From NCBI GenBank assembly GCA_028277605.1, contig JANQFZ010000043.1:1-51710 (forward strand): a stretch of 51,710 nt of DNA, read 5' to 3'. Shown here piece after piece: positions 22,324-31,731 of the stretch. The notes under the pieces are model-generated. The model saw only the letters and a list, made by a program, of their open reading frames with translations. It did not search any database and was not told the DNA's origin. The position numbers and the translations under genes are program-made. This DNA comes from Vallitaleaceae bacterium. GTDB lineage: Bacteria > Bacillota > Clostridia > Lachnospirales > Vallitaleaceae. Each line of letters starts with the position of its first letter. Position 1 is the first letter of the stretch.

Positions 22324-25119
22324 TTAATTATCCAGTTGATTCTCCAAAGAAATTCTTTCATATTTTTTGTCTAATTCATAGTAGGAGTTAATAACTTCTC
22401 TTACAACAACACCTGAATTTTGAGCTGTGTAGCCAAAGGGTATGACAACTACCACTGCGATTTCTGGCTCATCATAAGGTGCAAAAGCTGTAAAAATAGC
22501 ATGTGAAGGTCTCTTTTTATTCTGCTGAGCTGTTCCTGTTTTACCAGCAACTAAAATAGGAAATTCTCCAAAAATCCTACTTGCAGTACCTGTTGTAGTT
22601 ACTTGAAGCATACCTTCATATACAGCCTCAAGATTATCAGGCTCGAAGTCGCTCACTTTATCAATATTTGGCGTTTTATCATCGTACAATTTACCATTCG
22701 ATAGAGTGATTTTATCCACTAGGTTCAATTCATAATTTGTACCGCCATTAGCGAGCGTTGCTATATATCTCGCAATCTGTACAGGTGTAAAATTGTGTGA
22801 TGCCTGCCCGATAGCAGAACGTACAGCATCAGAAATAGATATCTGTGGTTTATATTCATCTAGCTCGATACCTGTCCTACTGTCTAAGCCAAACATACTG
22901 GCATATTTTGTTATTATATTTAGCCCTTTGACATCTCCAACAAAATGACCATTTTCATCTAAGCTAAGACGGTAAGCGGTTTCATAAAAAAAGTAGTTAC
23001 ATGAATCAGCTATGGCAGTCTTAACCGTTTCTGGAGGATGTGGGTAACCATAAGTATTATAAAACCAGCAGGACGGTGTACCATAAACCTTAACATTTCT
23101 TTTCCAGATACCTTTATCTACTATGACTTCATTCTTAGTAATAACACCCTCTTCTAAGCCTGCTATAGCAGAAATCATCTTAAAAGTAGACCCCGGTGCA
23201 TTTTTTTCTTTTATTGCTCTATGGAATAAAGGATTGCTTCGATCATCTAGTAACGAATAATAATAGCTTGCATCAAAATCATTAACAAAATAGTTATTAT
23301 CATAGCTTGGATAACTGACAAGTGATAATACTTCACCTGATTTTACGTCAACAACAACAACCGAACCTGAATGCGGATCCATAGCAAGCTGCTGTGGTGT
23401 AATATCTAGGTTAATAATTTTAGATTTAATAAAATCCAAAGGGCTTAATGTCCTACGATTGAGTTGTTGTATTTCCTCTTCATTAGCCGATACAATGCCC
23501 TGCTCAATTAATAAAAAACATAAATTAATAGGAGACACCCTTTTTTCTGAAATCATTCTTGCATAAACATAATTCTTAAATTTTGTTGAGGGTATGATCT
23601 CTTCATCAATATAGCACATGACATAGTTGAAACACTCTTGTGGAATTAAATCCTTTATATTTTCTTTCTCTTTCAATTTCTCTAGATGATCATCGGATAA
23701 ATTATTTGAAACAAAGTCCTTTAAACCAAGCTTATCATGAATAAAATTTTTGTAATCTTCAGTTGTAACTAAATCTCCATCTTTGTTGGTAGATTTTGTT
23801 TTAATTATACCATCACTTGAAGGGTTGTCAAATAGATAATCAAATAGATAATCTGTAATATCTGGTATGTTATGCGTCTTATAGGTTGCATTCTGTTCAA
23901 ATATAGTATGAATGTCTGTAATGACTGTGTCATAATATGGGACAAATTGATTATAAATAGTCGATTGAACCGTTTCATCTGTCGAAACAGCAAGCTGTTC
24001 TAGGTCTATACAATTATTTTTAAATAAGGACGCAAAAACATCTTCTAAAACATAGGCTCGATCTACATTTGATGGGATTCTCGTATATATCTTTTCAACA
24101 AGCACCTTAGCGATCTGCTGCTCTAGTGCTTTGTAGTTTTGTATCTGTAGATCTTTATCTATGGTTAAGAAAACATCTTTACCTGCTTCTGATGGAACTG
24201 TATTAATTACTTTCTTTGTTCTCCCTAGATTATCTACTTCAACATATTGCGTCCCATCTTTCCCTTTTAAATAAATCTCCATCTCTTTTTCTATACCCAT
24301 TCTTCCAACGATATCAAACTGATCATATCCGTAAGGCTCTAATTCCTCCAACTGGGATTGATTGATTTTTCCAGTATAGCCAATAATATGAGAAAAATAC
24401 TCTGCGTAATTGTATTGTCTTAATGGATCCAAAACAATTTTAACACCTGGGAACTTGTAAGCATATTCATTGATTTCAGCTATGGTAGCATCGCTGATGT
24501 TAACAGCAATAACCTCAGGCTTATACTTATAATACCCTTTGCAATATAAAGCATATCTGATGGATATTATGTCTAAAGCCTCAGTATCCGTATAGTCTTC
24601 CGATATGTTAAACTTGTCTTTAATATATACAAACATATCTTCTGCTGTCATAAGTTTTTCCTCTTCAGATAAGGTGCTTCCGAATAAATCTTTTTTAAAT
24701 CTAGTAACCTTAGAAGCGGAACAGTTGTAGTCAAATACTCTATTTTCATTAATGACAATTGGGAAGGAAGTAACAATTTGATCACCATATTTTTGAATGA
24801 TTGTGATTAAGTCATTAAGCATTTTGTTTTTTACATCATCTTCAATTTCAACAGACGCATCAATTGAAAGAGAATATGAAGTGCTGTTAACTGCTAAAGG
24901 AATACCATTTCTATCATATATTTTACCTCTAGTACCTTCTAAAGGTATATCTTTTAAAATATTAATGCTAAATTCCTTTTGATGCATTTTCCCTTCTACA
25001 ATTTGTAGTTGAAAGATTCTGCCTAATAAGATACTAAATAGAATTGAAATAATAACAGATAGAATAAACAACCGATGAGAAATGAATTTCCATAGGGCTT
25101 TTAACATATCCTTGATCAA
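22324..25119 (-). CDS. mrdA: Class B penicillin-binding protein 2, with a large insertion
   Basis: A 931-residue elongasome transpeptidase, much longer than the usual 600-700. One N-terminal membrane anchor (about 15-38) precedes the dimerisation domain. The transpeptidase domain carries STFK (S644), SCN and KTGT (K860). Between TIDKDLQ (319-325) and MDPHSGSVVVVD (from 580) lie about 250 extra residues that other PBP2s lack; these are rich in charged helices and include the repeated-looking ITDYLFDYLFDN segment. It starts at a TTG overlapping the mreD stop, with AAGGAGG ten bases upstream. It should work with RodA. Confidence 0.92.
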   Translation of the reverse strand: MIKDMLKALWKFISHRLFILSVIISILFSILLGRIFQLQIVEGKMHQKEFSINILKDIPLEGTRGKIYDRNGIPLAVNSTSYSLSIDASVEIEDDVKNKMLNDLITIIQKYGDQIVTSFPIVINENRVFDYNCSASKVTRFKKDLFGSTLSEEEKLMTAEDMFVYIKDKFNISEDYTDTEALDIISIRYALYCKGYYKYKPEVIAVNISDATIAEINEYAYKFPGVKIVLDPLRQYNYAEYFSHIIGYTGKINQSQLEELEPYGYDQFDIVGRMGIEKEMEIYLKGKDGTQYVEVDNLGRTKKVINTVPSEAGKDVFLTIDKDLQIQNYKALEQQIAKVLVEKIYTRIPSNVDRAYVLEDVFASLFKNNCIDLEQLAVSTDETVQSTIYNQFVPYYDTVITDIHTIFEQNATYKTHNIPDITDYLFDYLFDNPSSDGIIKTKSTNKDGDLVTTEDYKNFIHDKLGLKDFVSNNLSDDHLEKLKEKENIKDLIPQECFNYVMCYIDEEIIPSTKFKNYVYARMISEKRVSPINLCFLLIEQGIVSANEEEIQQLNRRTLSPLDFIKSKIINLDITPQQLAMDPHSGSVVVVDVKSGEVLSLVSYPSYDNNYFVNDFDASYYYSLLDDRSNPLFHRAIKEKNAPGSTFKMISAIAGLEEGVITKNEVIVDKGIWKRNVKVYGTPSCWFYNTYGYPHPPETVKTAIADSCNYFFYETAYRLSLDENGHFVGDVKGLNIITKYASMFGLDSRTGIELDEYKPQISISDAVRSAIGQASHNFTPVQIARYIATLANGGTNYELNLVDKITLSNGKLYDDKTPNIDKVSDFEPDNLEAVYEGMLQVTTTGTASRIFGEFPILVAGKTGTAQQNKKRPSHAIFTAFAPYDEPEIAVVVVIPFGYTAQNSGVVVREVINSYYELDKKYERISLENQLDN

Positions 25120-25631
25120 ATTTTACTCGCCTCCTTTCTTGACCATATCTTCATTTTATTATGAAGGTAATAATAGAATCGATAAAGTATCACTGCTAAT
25201 AACGTTGTGTAGACTACTTCTGGTATGATAATTCGGATAAAATAATACCCGATATCTGTTCTACCCCTAAGTAGATATGTAATAATATAGACAAAGAGTC
25301 CTTTTGCTAAATCACAGATAGCGATAATAATCGTTGGAATAACTAAGCTGTCTTTATGAAAATTATTATCTAAGCTACCTGTTAAATAACCACAGTAAAC
25401 ATAAATTAGAGCATAAAATCCAATAATATTTAAATAGAAGATATCTCTTAATAGTCCAACCGCTAATCCAAGAAAACTGCCCTTCACCCTTCCAAATAGT
25501 AAAGAAAAAGAAACGGTTGTTATAATAAGTAAGTCGGGCGATATGCCGCCAATACTTATTTCCTTTATGATAGTGGCTTGAAGGATTATATTAATGATCA
25601 CGATACATACCATGACACTATATTTTTTCAA
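25116..25631 (-). CDS. mreD: Rod-shape protein MreD
   Basis: A 171-residue integral membrane protein with five to six hydrophobic segments, and GGISPDLLIITTVSFSLLFG and GLLRDI as in MreD. It bridges MreC and the elongasome enzymes. The stop codon overlaps the TTG start of the PBP2 gene. It is poorly conserved in general, but its position between mreC and mrdA is decisive. Confidence 0.9.
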   Translation of the reverse strand: MKKYSVMVCIVIINIILQATIIKEISIGGISPDLLIITTVSFSLLFGRVKGSFLGLAVGLLRDIFYLNIIGFYALIYVYCGYLTGSLDNNFHKDSLVIPTIIIAICDLAKGLFVYIITYLLRGRTDIGYYFIRIIIPEVVYTTLLAVILYRFYYYLHNKMKIWSRKEASKI

Positions 25632-25644
25632 GATAAATCCCCCT

Positions 25645-26493
25645 TTACTGCTTCTCTTTCCATACTTGATTAATAACCAGCACCTGCTCTAGATGCTTAA
25701 AATCAACCACAGGTTCTAGGATAGCATATTTAACTAATTTACTGTTATCTTCTTTTATTTCTTTAATGGTTCCAATCATAATACCTGGCGGATATATATC
25801 ACCTAAATGAGAAGTTACCACTTCATCACCTACAACAATGTTAGCATCGTTATCGATATAATCAACCTTTAAAAGCCCTTTTTCAGTATATAGATTTCCA
25901 CCATTAACATTGCATAAATCTGATGTTCTTAAGATTTTGGCGCTTACATTACTTGTATCATCTATGATAGATTTAACTTTAGAATAATTAGGACCAACCT
26001 CTATGATATAACCGACTAAACCGTTGCCAGCCATGACAATCATGTTATCCATTAGACCATCCTTGGTACCTTTATCAATTAAAAAAATACGATACCAATT
26101 CCAATTTCCGGGATCTTCTCCCATCACTTGAGCACCTATTTTAGGATACTCAGGATATTTTTTATCCAGTTGATATAATCCTCTTAATCTATCCAGTTCT
26201 ATTTTATCCTGCTGAAGCATTTTATTCTCATATCTTAACTTAGCTACTTCTTCTTCTAATGCCTCATTCATAGTGTCTAACTGCCGAATATGAGTAACAA
26301 AATGAATTTGTTCTTTAATCCAATCGCTCAATGCATTAACCCCTTTTTGCATAGGTATAATGATAGAAGAAATGCCCTTTTCAGCAAGACTTACATTTTG
26401 CTTAGAACGATTGGTAAAAAAGATTAGGAGTAAGCACATTACTGTTAGTCCTAATAAAAGGTATTTCGTTAATGGATTGGATTGCTTTTTCAT
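25645..26493 (-). CDS. mreC: Rod-shape protein MreC
   Basis: About 282 residues with one N-terminal membrane helix (about 10-28), a coiled coil (about 60-100) and the extracytoplasmic double beta-barrel including MVMAGNGLVGYIIEVGPNYSKV. MreC scaffolds the elongasome and activates PBP2. The frame is open to a GTG at 26514, but that has no ribosome binding site. The ATG at 26493 has AAAGGAAA about 12 bases upstream and is slightly preferred. Confidence 0.92.
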   Translation of the reverse strand: MKKQSNPLTKYLLLGLTVMCLLLIFFTNRSKQNVSLAEKGISSIIIPMQKGVNALSDWIKEQIHFVTHIRQLDTMNEALEEEVAKLRYENKMLQQDKIELDRLRGLYQLDKKYPEYPKIGAQVMGEDPGNWNWYRIFLIDKGTKDGLMDNMIVMAGNGLVGYIIEVGPNYSKVKSIIDDTSNVSAKILRTSDLCNVNGGNLYTEKGLLKVDYIDNDANIVVGDEVVTSHLGDIYPPGIMIGTIKEIKEDNSKLVKYAILEPVVDFKHLEQVLVINQVWKEKQ

Positions 26494-26517
26494 AGTAACA
26501 TAATTTCCTTTCACTAC

Positions 26518-27561
26518 TTAGCTTAACTTTCTTTCTTTTTTTGATGATAGCAATATATATTCATACATATTAAAATCTTGTAATACCTTATGAATACCTA
26601 ACGCAACAGATTCTCTTGGTTTCTCAGCAACCTTAACTTTTAACCCCGTTTCTTTAGCAATAAGCTTATCTAAATGAACCAATAAGGAACCCCCACCAGT
26701 TAAATAAATGCCCTTATCTATGATATCTGAGGATAATTCGGGCGGTGTTTTTTCTAATATCAACTTTATAGAATCAATAATAACATTGACATCTTCATTA
26801 ACAGAAGATAAAACATCTTGATTGGTTACTTCGATTTTTTTAGGAAGACCTGTGACAACATCTCGTCCCGTCACATGAATTGTCTCAGTATCATCTTCTT
26901 CATCTATCATGGCATAACCAACGGATATTTTGATTTGTTCAGCAGTTTTAAGTCCAATATAGACATTGTGTTTTCTTTTTACATAATTCTGAATATCACT
27001 ATCAAACTTAGAGCCTCCTATTTTTAGGAGTTTACTTCTAACGATACCACCTAATGATACGACAGATATTTCTGAAGTACCCCCACCTATATCTACTATC
27101 ATATTTCCATAGGGCTCTAAGACAGCTATATTTGAGCCAAGAGCAGCTGCTGTTGGTTTCTCAATGAGATAAATATTTTTAAAAGGGTAATGCACCTTAT
27201 AAAACAAATCATATAGTGCTTTTCGTTCTACCTCAGAAACATCATATGGAACGCTAATAATAACCTTATGCCTTGCCAGTTTATTTTTACTGAGCTTTAT
27301 ATGATTTAATTGGTTCTCAAGCAGCATAAATATATGATCAAAATCAGCAATAACACCATACTGAACGGGTTGATTGATGATGATTGTATTCGGAGCTTTT
27401 TCATACATATCATAAGCTTCATGACCTATTGCAACTGTTTTTTTGCTTTTTTTATCGATAGATATAATTTCAGGTTCATCTAATATAATACCTTTATCTT
27501 TTTGACAAACAAACATAGAAGAAGTTCCTAAGTCAAAACCTAAGTCTTTACTAAATAACAT
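26518..27561 (-). CDS. mreB: Rod-shape actin homologue MreB
   Basis: A 347-residue bacterial actin. ATP-binding motifs are GFDLGTSSMFVC (phosphate 1), IVDIGGGTSEISVVSLGGIV (phosphate 2) and YLTGGGSLLVHLD (adenosine). It polymerises on the membrane and orients cell-wall synthesis. It heads the mreBCD-PBP2-minCDE-rodA-mgsA run, with a promoter candidate at 27633-27661. Confidence 0.96.
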   Translation of the reverse strand: MLFSKDLGFDLGTSSMFVCQKDKGIILDEPEIISIDKKSKKTVAIGHEAYDMYEKAPNTIIINQPVQYGVIADFDHIFMLLENQLNHIKLSKNKLARHKVIISVPYDVSEVERKALYDLFYKVHYPFKNIYLIEKPTAAALGSNIAVLEPYGNMIVDIGGGTSEISVVSLGGIVRSKLLKIGGSKFDSDIQNYVKRKHNVYIGLKTAEQIKISVGYAMIDEEDDTETIHVTGRDVVTGLPKKIEVTNQDVLSSVNEDVNVIIDSIKLILEKTPPELSSDIIDKGIYLTGGGSLLVHLDKLIAKETGLKVKVAEKPRESVALGIHKVLQDFNMYEYILLSSKKERKLS

Positions 27562-27632
27562 AGTTTACTCCTTTCAAAAGCCTTGCTGCGTTTCGTTATG
27601 ACTAAACAGTCTCACTTTTGATACTCTACTCA

Positions 27633-27661
27633 TATATATTATTTCCAAAAACAAATGATAA
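27633..27661 (-). promoter_or_regulatory. Candidate promoter for mreB
   Basis: TTATCA, a 17-bp spacer and TATATA on the minus strand about 70 bases before mreB. It would allow the shape operon to be transcribed separately from maf-radC upstream, which lacks a clear terminator. Confidence 0.4.
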
Positions 27662-27689
27662 ATATCTATACAATGATAAGTTTTACAGA

Positions 27690-28382
27690 CTAACAAAATC
27701 CAAGCTCTTTAAGACTTGTAAACTGTCCATCTCCAATAATAATATGATCTATTACATCAATACCCATCAGTTCACCAGCTTCACAGATTCTCTTAGTTAC
27801 TTCAATATCTTCTTTACTGGGAGTAGGATCACCGCTGGGATGATTATGCATTAATATCATATGTACTGCAGTTTTCCTCAATGCTTCCATAAATATTTCA
27901 CGCGGATCGACTAAAGAAGCATTGACTGTACCAACTGATAGTATCGAATCCGATAAAATATGATTCTTAGTATCTAGAAAAACAACTCTAAAATGTTCTC
28001 TATCTAAATATCTCATATCTTCCATATAGATGTTTGCTATGCTCTTTGGTGAGGTTATCTTTAATTTTCTAAAAGCTGAAGTCTTAGCTATTCTCTTGGA
28101 TAATTCCAAAACAGCTTTAATTTGAACAGCCTTGACTCGGCCTATACCAGATATGCTCTTTAGCTCATTAATGGTTAATCGATATAATCCAGATAGACTT
28201 TGGCTCATAGATAGTAACCTTTGTGCAATTTCTATTGAACGTTCTTTCCTTGTTCCAGTTTTAATGATAATAGCTAATAATTCAGCATTCGATAGAACTT
28301 CTCCACCATTTGCTTCAAGTTTTTCATAAGGTCTTTCTTCTGCTGGTAAATCCTTAATGGTCATACGATTTAAAATTTCCAC
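27690..28382 (-). CDS. radC: RadC family JAB-domain protein
   Basis: About 230 residues: an N-terminal helix-hairpin-helix region (SISGIGRVKAVQIKA) and a JAB1/MPN+ metalloprotease-like domain with the zinc motif HNHPSGDPTPSKED. The name comes from an old radiation phenotype that was later disputed; the true function is unclear. AAGGGGAGA seven bases before the GTG at 28382 fits better than the ATG at 28409. The maf-radC-mreB order is the same as in Bacillus. Confidence 0.92.
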   Translation of the reverse strand: MEILNRMTIKDLPAEERPYEKLEANGGEVLSNAELLAIIIKTGTRKERSIEIAQRLLSMSQSLSGLYRLTINELKSISGIGRVKAVQIKAVLELSKRIAKTSAFRKLKITSPKSIANIYMEDMRYLDREHFRVVFLDTKNHILSDSILSVGTVNASLVDPREIFMEALRKTAVHMILMHNHPSGDPTPSKEDIEVTKRICEAGELMGIDVIDHIIIGDGQFTSLKELGFC

Positions 28383-28405
28383 TCTAATTCTCCCCTTACA
28401 TGTTA

Positions 28406-28569
28406 TCATGTGGGGCTGTCAATGGTCACATCATCCTTTAACTTAATAGTTTTATCCATCTTTTCAGGAAAGCAATCAATTAGACAAACGACAATACTTA
28501 TTTCTGACAACCCCTCAACTAGAATTTCACAAGGTATTAATACAACCCTATTGAAATTCTTAATTAATT
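28406..28569 (-). other. Open coding-like stretch without a start, upstream of radC
   Basis: A minus-strand frame stays open for about 53 codons from a stop near 28571 to a TGA at 28406-28408. The sequence looks protein-like (for example GLSEISIVVCLIDCFPEK, ending KLKDDVTIDSPT). There is no ATG near its beginning and no usable ribosome binding site. An AGAATTTCA/TGAAATTCT hairpin (28521-28560) lies in its first part. It may be a decayed gene end, a short gene with a rare start, or chance. The gap otherwise holds nothing I recognise. Confidence 0.25.
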
Positions 28570-28587
28570 ATTCCCCTAGTATGACAA

Positions 28588-29178
28588 TCAACCCTTCATT
28601 AAATCAAAAAAATGTACCCCTAAGTACTTAAGTCCCATATATAGCTTTTGTATGGGTAATCCCATAACCGTATAATAATCGCCATAAATCTTTTCTATAA
28701 AAATAGAACCAATCCCTTGAATACCATACGCACCTGCTTTATCTAATGGTTCTTTTGTGGCTATATATGCGTTTATTTCATCATCATCCAGCTCTCTCAT
28801 ATAAACTTCCGTGCAATCATGTGTAGTATATCGTTCTTTTGTTTTAGCATGCATTAAGGTAATACCTGAATAAACAAAATGCTTTTTCCCCGATAGAATG
28901 CGAAGGTAATCATAAGCTTGTGTTGTATCTTGAGGTTTTCCCATTATCCTGTTATTATCTACAACCACTGTATCACAACCAATAATAATACTATTCTCTT
29001 GGTATGCCTGTACAGCTTCTGCCTTTTTAAGTGAAAGCGTCTCAACACACTTAACAGGGTCTGGGTCATAATATTTCGCTTCATCCACCTGACTTACGAT
29101 AGTTTCAAAAGGTATGCCAAGTGTAGCGAGCAACTCTTTTCTTCGTGGTGATTTTGATGCTAGTATAATTTTTTCCAT
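28588..29178 (-). CDS. maf: Maf-family nucleoside-triphosphate pyrophosphatase
   Basis: About 196 residues of the Maf/YhdE family, which hydrolyse dTTP/UTP or modified nucleotides to monophosphates. Motifs are ASKSPRRKELL (phosphate loop), CDTVV and KPQDTTQAYDYLRILSGKKH. The frame is open to 29202, but AGGGAAG lies before the ATG at 29178, which matches the family start (EKIILASKSPRR). Position before radC-mreB is conserved in Firmicutes. Confidence 0.93.
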   Translation of the reverse strand: MEKIILASKSPRRKELLATLGIPFETIVSQVDEAKYYDPDPVKCVETLSLKKAEAVQAYQENSIIIGCDTVVVDNNRIMGKPQDTTQAYDYLRILSGKKHFVYSGITLMHAKTKERYTTHDCTEVYMRELDDDEINAYIATKEPLDKAGAYGIQGIGSIFIEKIYGDYYTVMGLPIQKLYMGLKYLGVHFFDLMKG

Positions 29179-29206
29179 CGTATTTACTTCCCTGTCTATC
29201 ATAGTA

Positions 29207-29470
29207 CTATATTTTTCTATAAATCATAATACTTGCAATAATACCTAAGATACTGGCTATAGTGATATCAAAATAAAGCTTTAGTTCAATATAAAAAACC
29301 TTTAAGTCAAGGGCTACTGGATTTTCAAGTCCAAACGGATATCCAAAATTCAGCCATTCTAAAGCTTCGACACTAGATGCTAATTTACCTAAAAAGCCGC
29401 CAAGAACAATGCCTGCTAATATAAGTAAAAATAATGCCCACCCATTCTTATCACTTCTTTTGTAGCTCAT
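29207..29470 (-). CDS. DUF4321 small membrane protein
   Basis: An 87-residue protein with two hydrophobic segments (about 12-32 and 65-85) and the GIVLGGFLGKL motif of DUF4321, a clostridial family usually found next to maf. Function is unknown. It is the first gene of the maf-radC-mre run, and a strong promoter lies about 50 bases upstream. Confidence 0.82.
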   Translation of the reverse strand: MSYKRSDKNGWALFLLILAGIVLGGFLGKLASSVEALEWLNFGYPFGLENPVALDLKVFYIELKLYFDITIASILGIIASIMIYRKI

Positions 29471-29520
29471 TCAATCACCCTTTTCAATTTCATCGTTCTA
29501 ACCACTTATAGACCCCTTTA

Positions 29521-29549
29521 ATTTTAGCATAACTCATCTGCTTTGTGAA
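29521..29549 (-). promoter_or_regulatory. Promoter for DUF4321-maf-radC
   Basis: TTCACA, a 17-bp spacer and TAAAAT with an extended TGC on the minus strand; each hexamer matches 5 of 6 consensus bases. Confidence 0.7.
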
Positions 29550-29615
29550 CTCTTTAAATTAAATGATTTATAGTGAATTAGTTTTATGCTTAGGATATAA
29601 ATAGTATATTAATAT

Positions 29616-29639
29616 AAAAAAACAGGAGCAATCGCTCCT
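29616..29639 (-). terminator. Terminator of the rnf operon
   Basis: AGGAGC/GCTCCT stem (29624-29629 with 29634-29639, tetraloop) followed on the minus strand by G and seven T, 37 bases after the rnfB stop. Confidence 0.8.
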
Positions 29640-29675
29640 TATCATCATACCCAAAATAACTGATATTTATATATT

Positions 29676-30485
29676 TTATAGCTGTTCTTTTAGATTAACA
29701 ATCGCTTGTGTTGGACATTTTTTGACACACGCCTTACAATTAACACATGTATCGTAGTTGATTTTTGCTAGGTTGTTTTCTATTACAATAGCATCCTTTG
29801 GACAGACTTTTGCACACAACCGACATCCAATACATCCAACCTCACAATTCACCTTTACTGCCTTTCCCTTGTCTAGTGAGTTACATCTCACGCGTATAGG
29901 ACTATCATAAGGTACAAGCTCAATCAGATTTTTAGGACAGGCAGCAACGCATTGTCCACATCCTGTACAAAGATCTTCATCAACAACAGCTACACCATCC
30001 ACAATTTTTATAGCATTAAAAGGACAGGCAGAAACACAAGTTCCTAATCCTAAGCATCCATATTCACAGCCTTTGGATCCTTTTCCTTGTAAAGCAGCTG
30101 CCTGTACGCAGTCTTTAACCCCATCATAAATATATTTTTCTTTAGCTTTTTCACAAGTTCCATTACATTTAACAAAAGCAACTTTTTTAACTGATTCTGT
30201 TGATTCTACACCTAGTATTTTAGCTATTGCTTCTGTAGTTTTTGCACCACCTACTGGACATCCGTTAATAGGAGCTTTCCCTTCAACCACCGCTTTAGCA
30301 AAAGCTTCACATCCAGCATAACCACATCCACCACAATTTGCTCCAGGCAAAACTTCCTTTACCTGCTCAATTAATGGATTAGCTTTAACAGAAAATATTT
30401 TAGAAGCAATACCTAAACCAAAACCAAACAATAATCCTAAGCCACCAATACTCAATGCAGGAAATAATATGCTCTTAATATCCAT
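29676..30485 (-). CDS. rnfB: Rnf complex subunit B, polyferredoxin
   Basis: A 269-residue electron-transfer subunit that takes electrons from reduced ferredoxin. It has an N-terminal membrane helix (about 5-28), then the GANCGGCGYAGC cluster-binding domain with a further CPVGG Cys. After this come four ferredoxin-type motifs: CLGLGTCVSACP, CTGCGQCVAACP, CIGCRLCAKVCP and CVNCKACVKKCP. It is last in rnfCDGEAB, the clostridial order. Confidence 0.96.
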   Translation of the reverse strand: MDIKSILFPALSIGGLGLLFGFGLGIASKIFSVKANPLIEQVKEVLPGANCGGCGYAGCEAFAKAVVEGKAPINGCPVGGAKTTEAIAKILGVESTESVKKVAFVKCNGTCEKAKEKYIYDGVKDCVQAAALQGKGSKGCEYGCLGLGTCVSACPFNAIKIVDGVAVVDEDLCTGCGQCVAACPKNLIELVPYDSPIRVRCNSLDKGKAVKVNCEVGCIGCRLCAKVCPKDAIVIENNLAKINYDTCVNCKACVKKCPTQAIVNLKEQL

Positions 30486-30543
30486 AACGACCCTCCGTTC
30501 TACTAATAAGCAATCTAAATCTAGAGCTCTATCTGATTTATAA

Positions 30544-31119
30544 TTATTTAATCAATCCATAGAATCCTAAGAAAGCAATAGCCATTAACCCAGCAGTGAT
30601 TAATACAATGGGATACCCTTCAAAGGATTTTGGTATCTTATTATAGTCTGTTCTTTCTCTTATTCCTGCAAGAATAACAATTGCCAATGTAAAGCCTACG
30701 GCTGTTCCAAATCCATTAATGATACTCTTAATCAATGAATACTCAGCCTGCATATTAATCACTGCAATACCTAATACTGCACAGTTTGTTGTGATCAAAG
30801 GTAAATAGACCCCTAAAGCCTGATATAGAGTAGGACTTGTTTTTTGAATAATCATTTCAACAAGCTGTACAAGAGATGCGATAACTAATATAAATGCTAT
30901 TGTATATAGGTATGTAATATCGGCTGGTTTTAATATCCATTCATATACCATATAGGATATAATAGAGGCTAATGTCATAACAAAAGTAACCGCCATTCCC
31001 ATACCTAAAGCAGTCTCTACTCTTTTAGATACACCTAAAAATGGACAAATACCTAAAAAACGAGTTAAGACAACATTATTAACTAAAACAGCACCAATAA
31101 ATAGTAATAATAAATCCAT
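30544..31119 (-). CDS. rnfA: Rnf complex subunit A
   Basis: A 191-residue integral membrane subunit with six hydrophobic helices, including NNVVLTRFLGICPFLGVSK and ITTNCAVLGIAVI, whose Cys residues hold the membrane [2Fe-2S] cluster shared with RnfE. It is part of the ion-pumping core and follows rnfE after three bases. Confidence 0.95.
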   Translation of the reverse strand: MDLLLLFIGAVLVNNVVLTRFLGICPFLGVSKRVETALGMGMAVTFVMTLASIISYMVYEWILKPADITYLYTIAFILVIASLVQLVEMIIQKTSPTLYQALGVYLPLITTNCAVLGIAVINMQAEYSLIKSIINGFGTAVGFTLAIVILAGIRERTDYNKIPKSFEGYPIVLITAGLMAIAFLGFYGLIK

Positions 31120-31122
31120 TTT

Positions 31123-31731
31123 TTATTTTCCCCCTTGGATGCTTTTTGCTCTATAATAATTAAATATGGCAAGCAGGATACCAAGTACTAAGAATGCACC
31201 TGGTGCTAATATAAATATTGAAATAGGCTGGATTGAAGAAGGCAGGACTGCCATTTCAAAAAGTGTTCCAGCACCTAATAGCTCTCTAATTAAACCAACA
31301 ACGGTTAGTGCCAGTGTAAATCCAAGACCCATGCCAACACCATCAGCGATAGCAGCTACAGCTTTGTTCTTAGATGCATAAGCCTCAGCTCTAGCTAAGA
31401 TTAAACAATTAACTACGATAAGAGGAATAAACAATCCTAACGCATCGTATAGCTCAGAAAAATACCCTTGCAATAGTAGATCCACAATGGTAACAAAGGA
31501 TGCAATGACGACAATAAAAGCTGGTATTCTAACCTTGCTTGGAATAATTTTTCTAAGTAATGAAATCACTAAGTTGGAACATAATAGAACAACAGTTGTA
31601 GCCAATCCCATACCTAAACCGTTATTGCCTGAAGTGGTTACAGCTAAGGTTGGACACATGCCCAATACTTGAACAAATATGGGATTTTCATTGATAATGC
31701 CATTTTTTAATCTCTCTGTAATTGCACTCAT
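31123..31731 (-). CDS. rnfE: Rnf complex subunit E
   Basis: A 202-residue membrane subunit homologous to RnfA, with six helices. VQVLGMCPTLAVTTSGNNG and IVVNCLILARAEAYASKN carry the conserved cluster Cys residues. Its start overlaps the rnfG stop by four bases. Confidence 0.95.
   Translation of the reverse strand: MSAITERLKNGIINENPIFVQVLGMCPTLAVTTSGNNGLGMGLATTVVLLCSNLVISLLRKIIPSKVRIPAFIVVIASFVTIVDLLLQGYFSELYDALGLFIPLIVVNCLILARAEAYASKNKAVAAIADGVGMGLGFTLALTVVGLIRELLGAGTLFEMAVLPSSIQPISIFILAPGAFLVLGILLAIFNYYRAKSIQGGK

Noticed and set aside
23805..23993. Minus-strand frame inside the PBP2 insertion, as evidence of a frameshift or nested gene
   Set aside because: The main PBP2 frame is open throughout and the second frame has no start signal, so the insertion is a genuine in-frame part of the protein.
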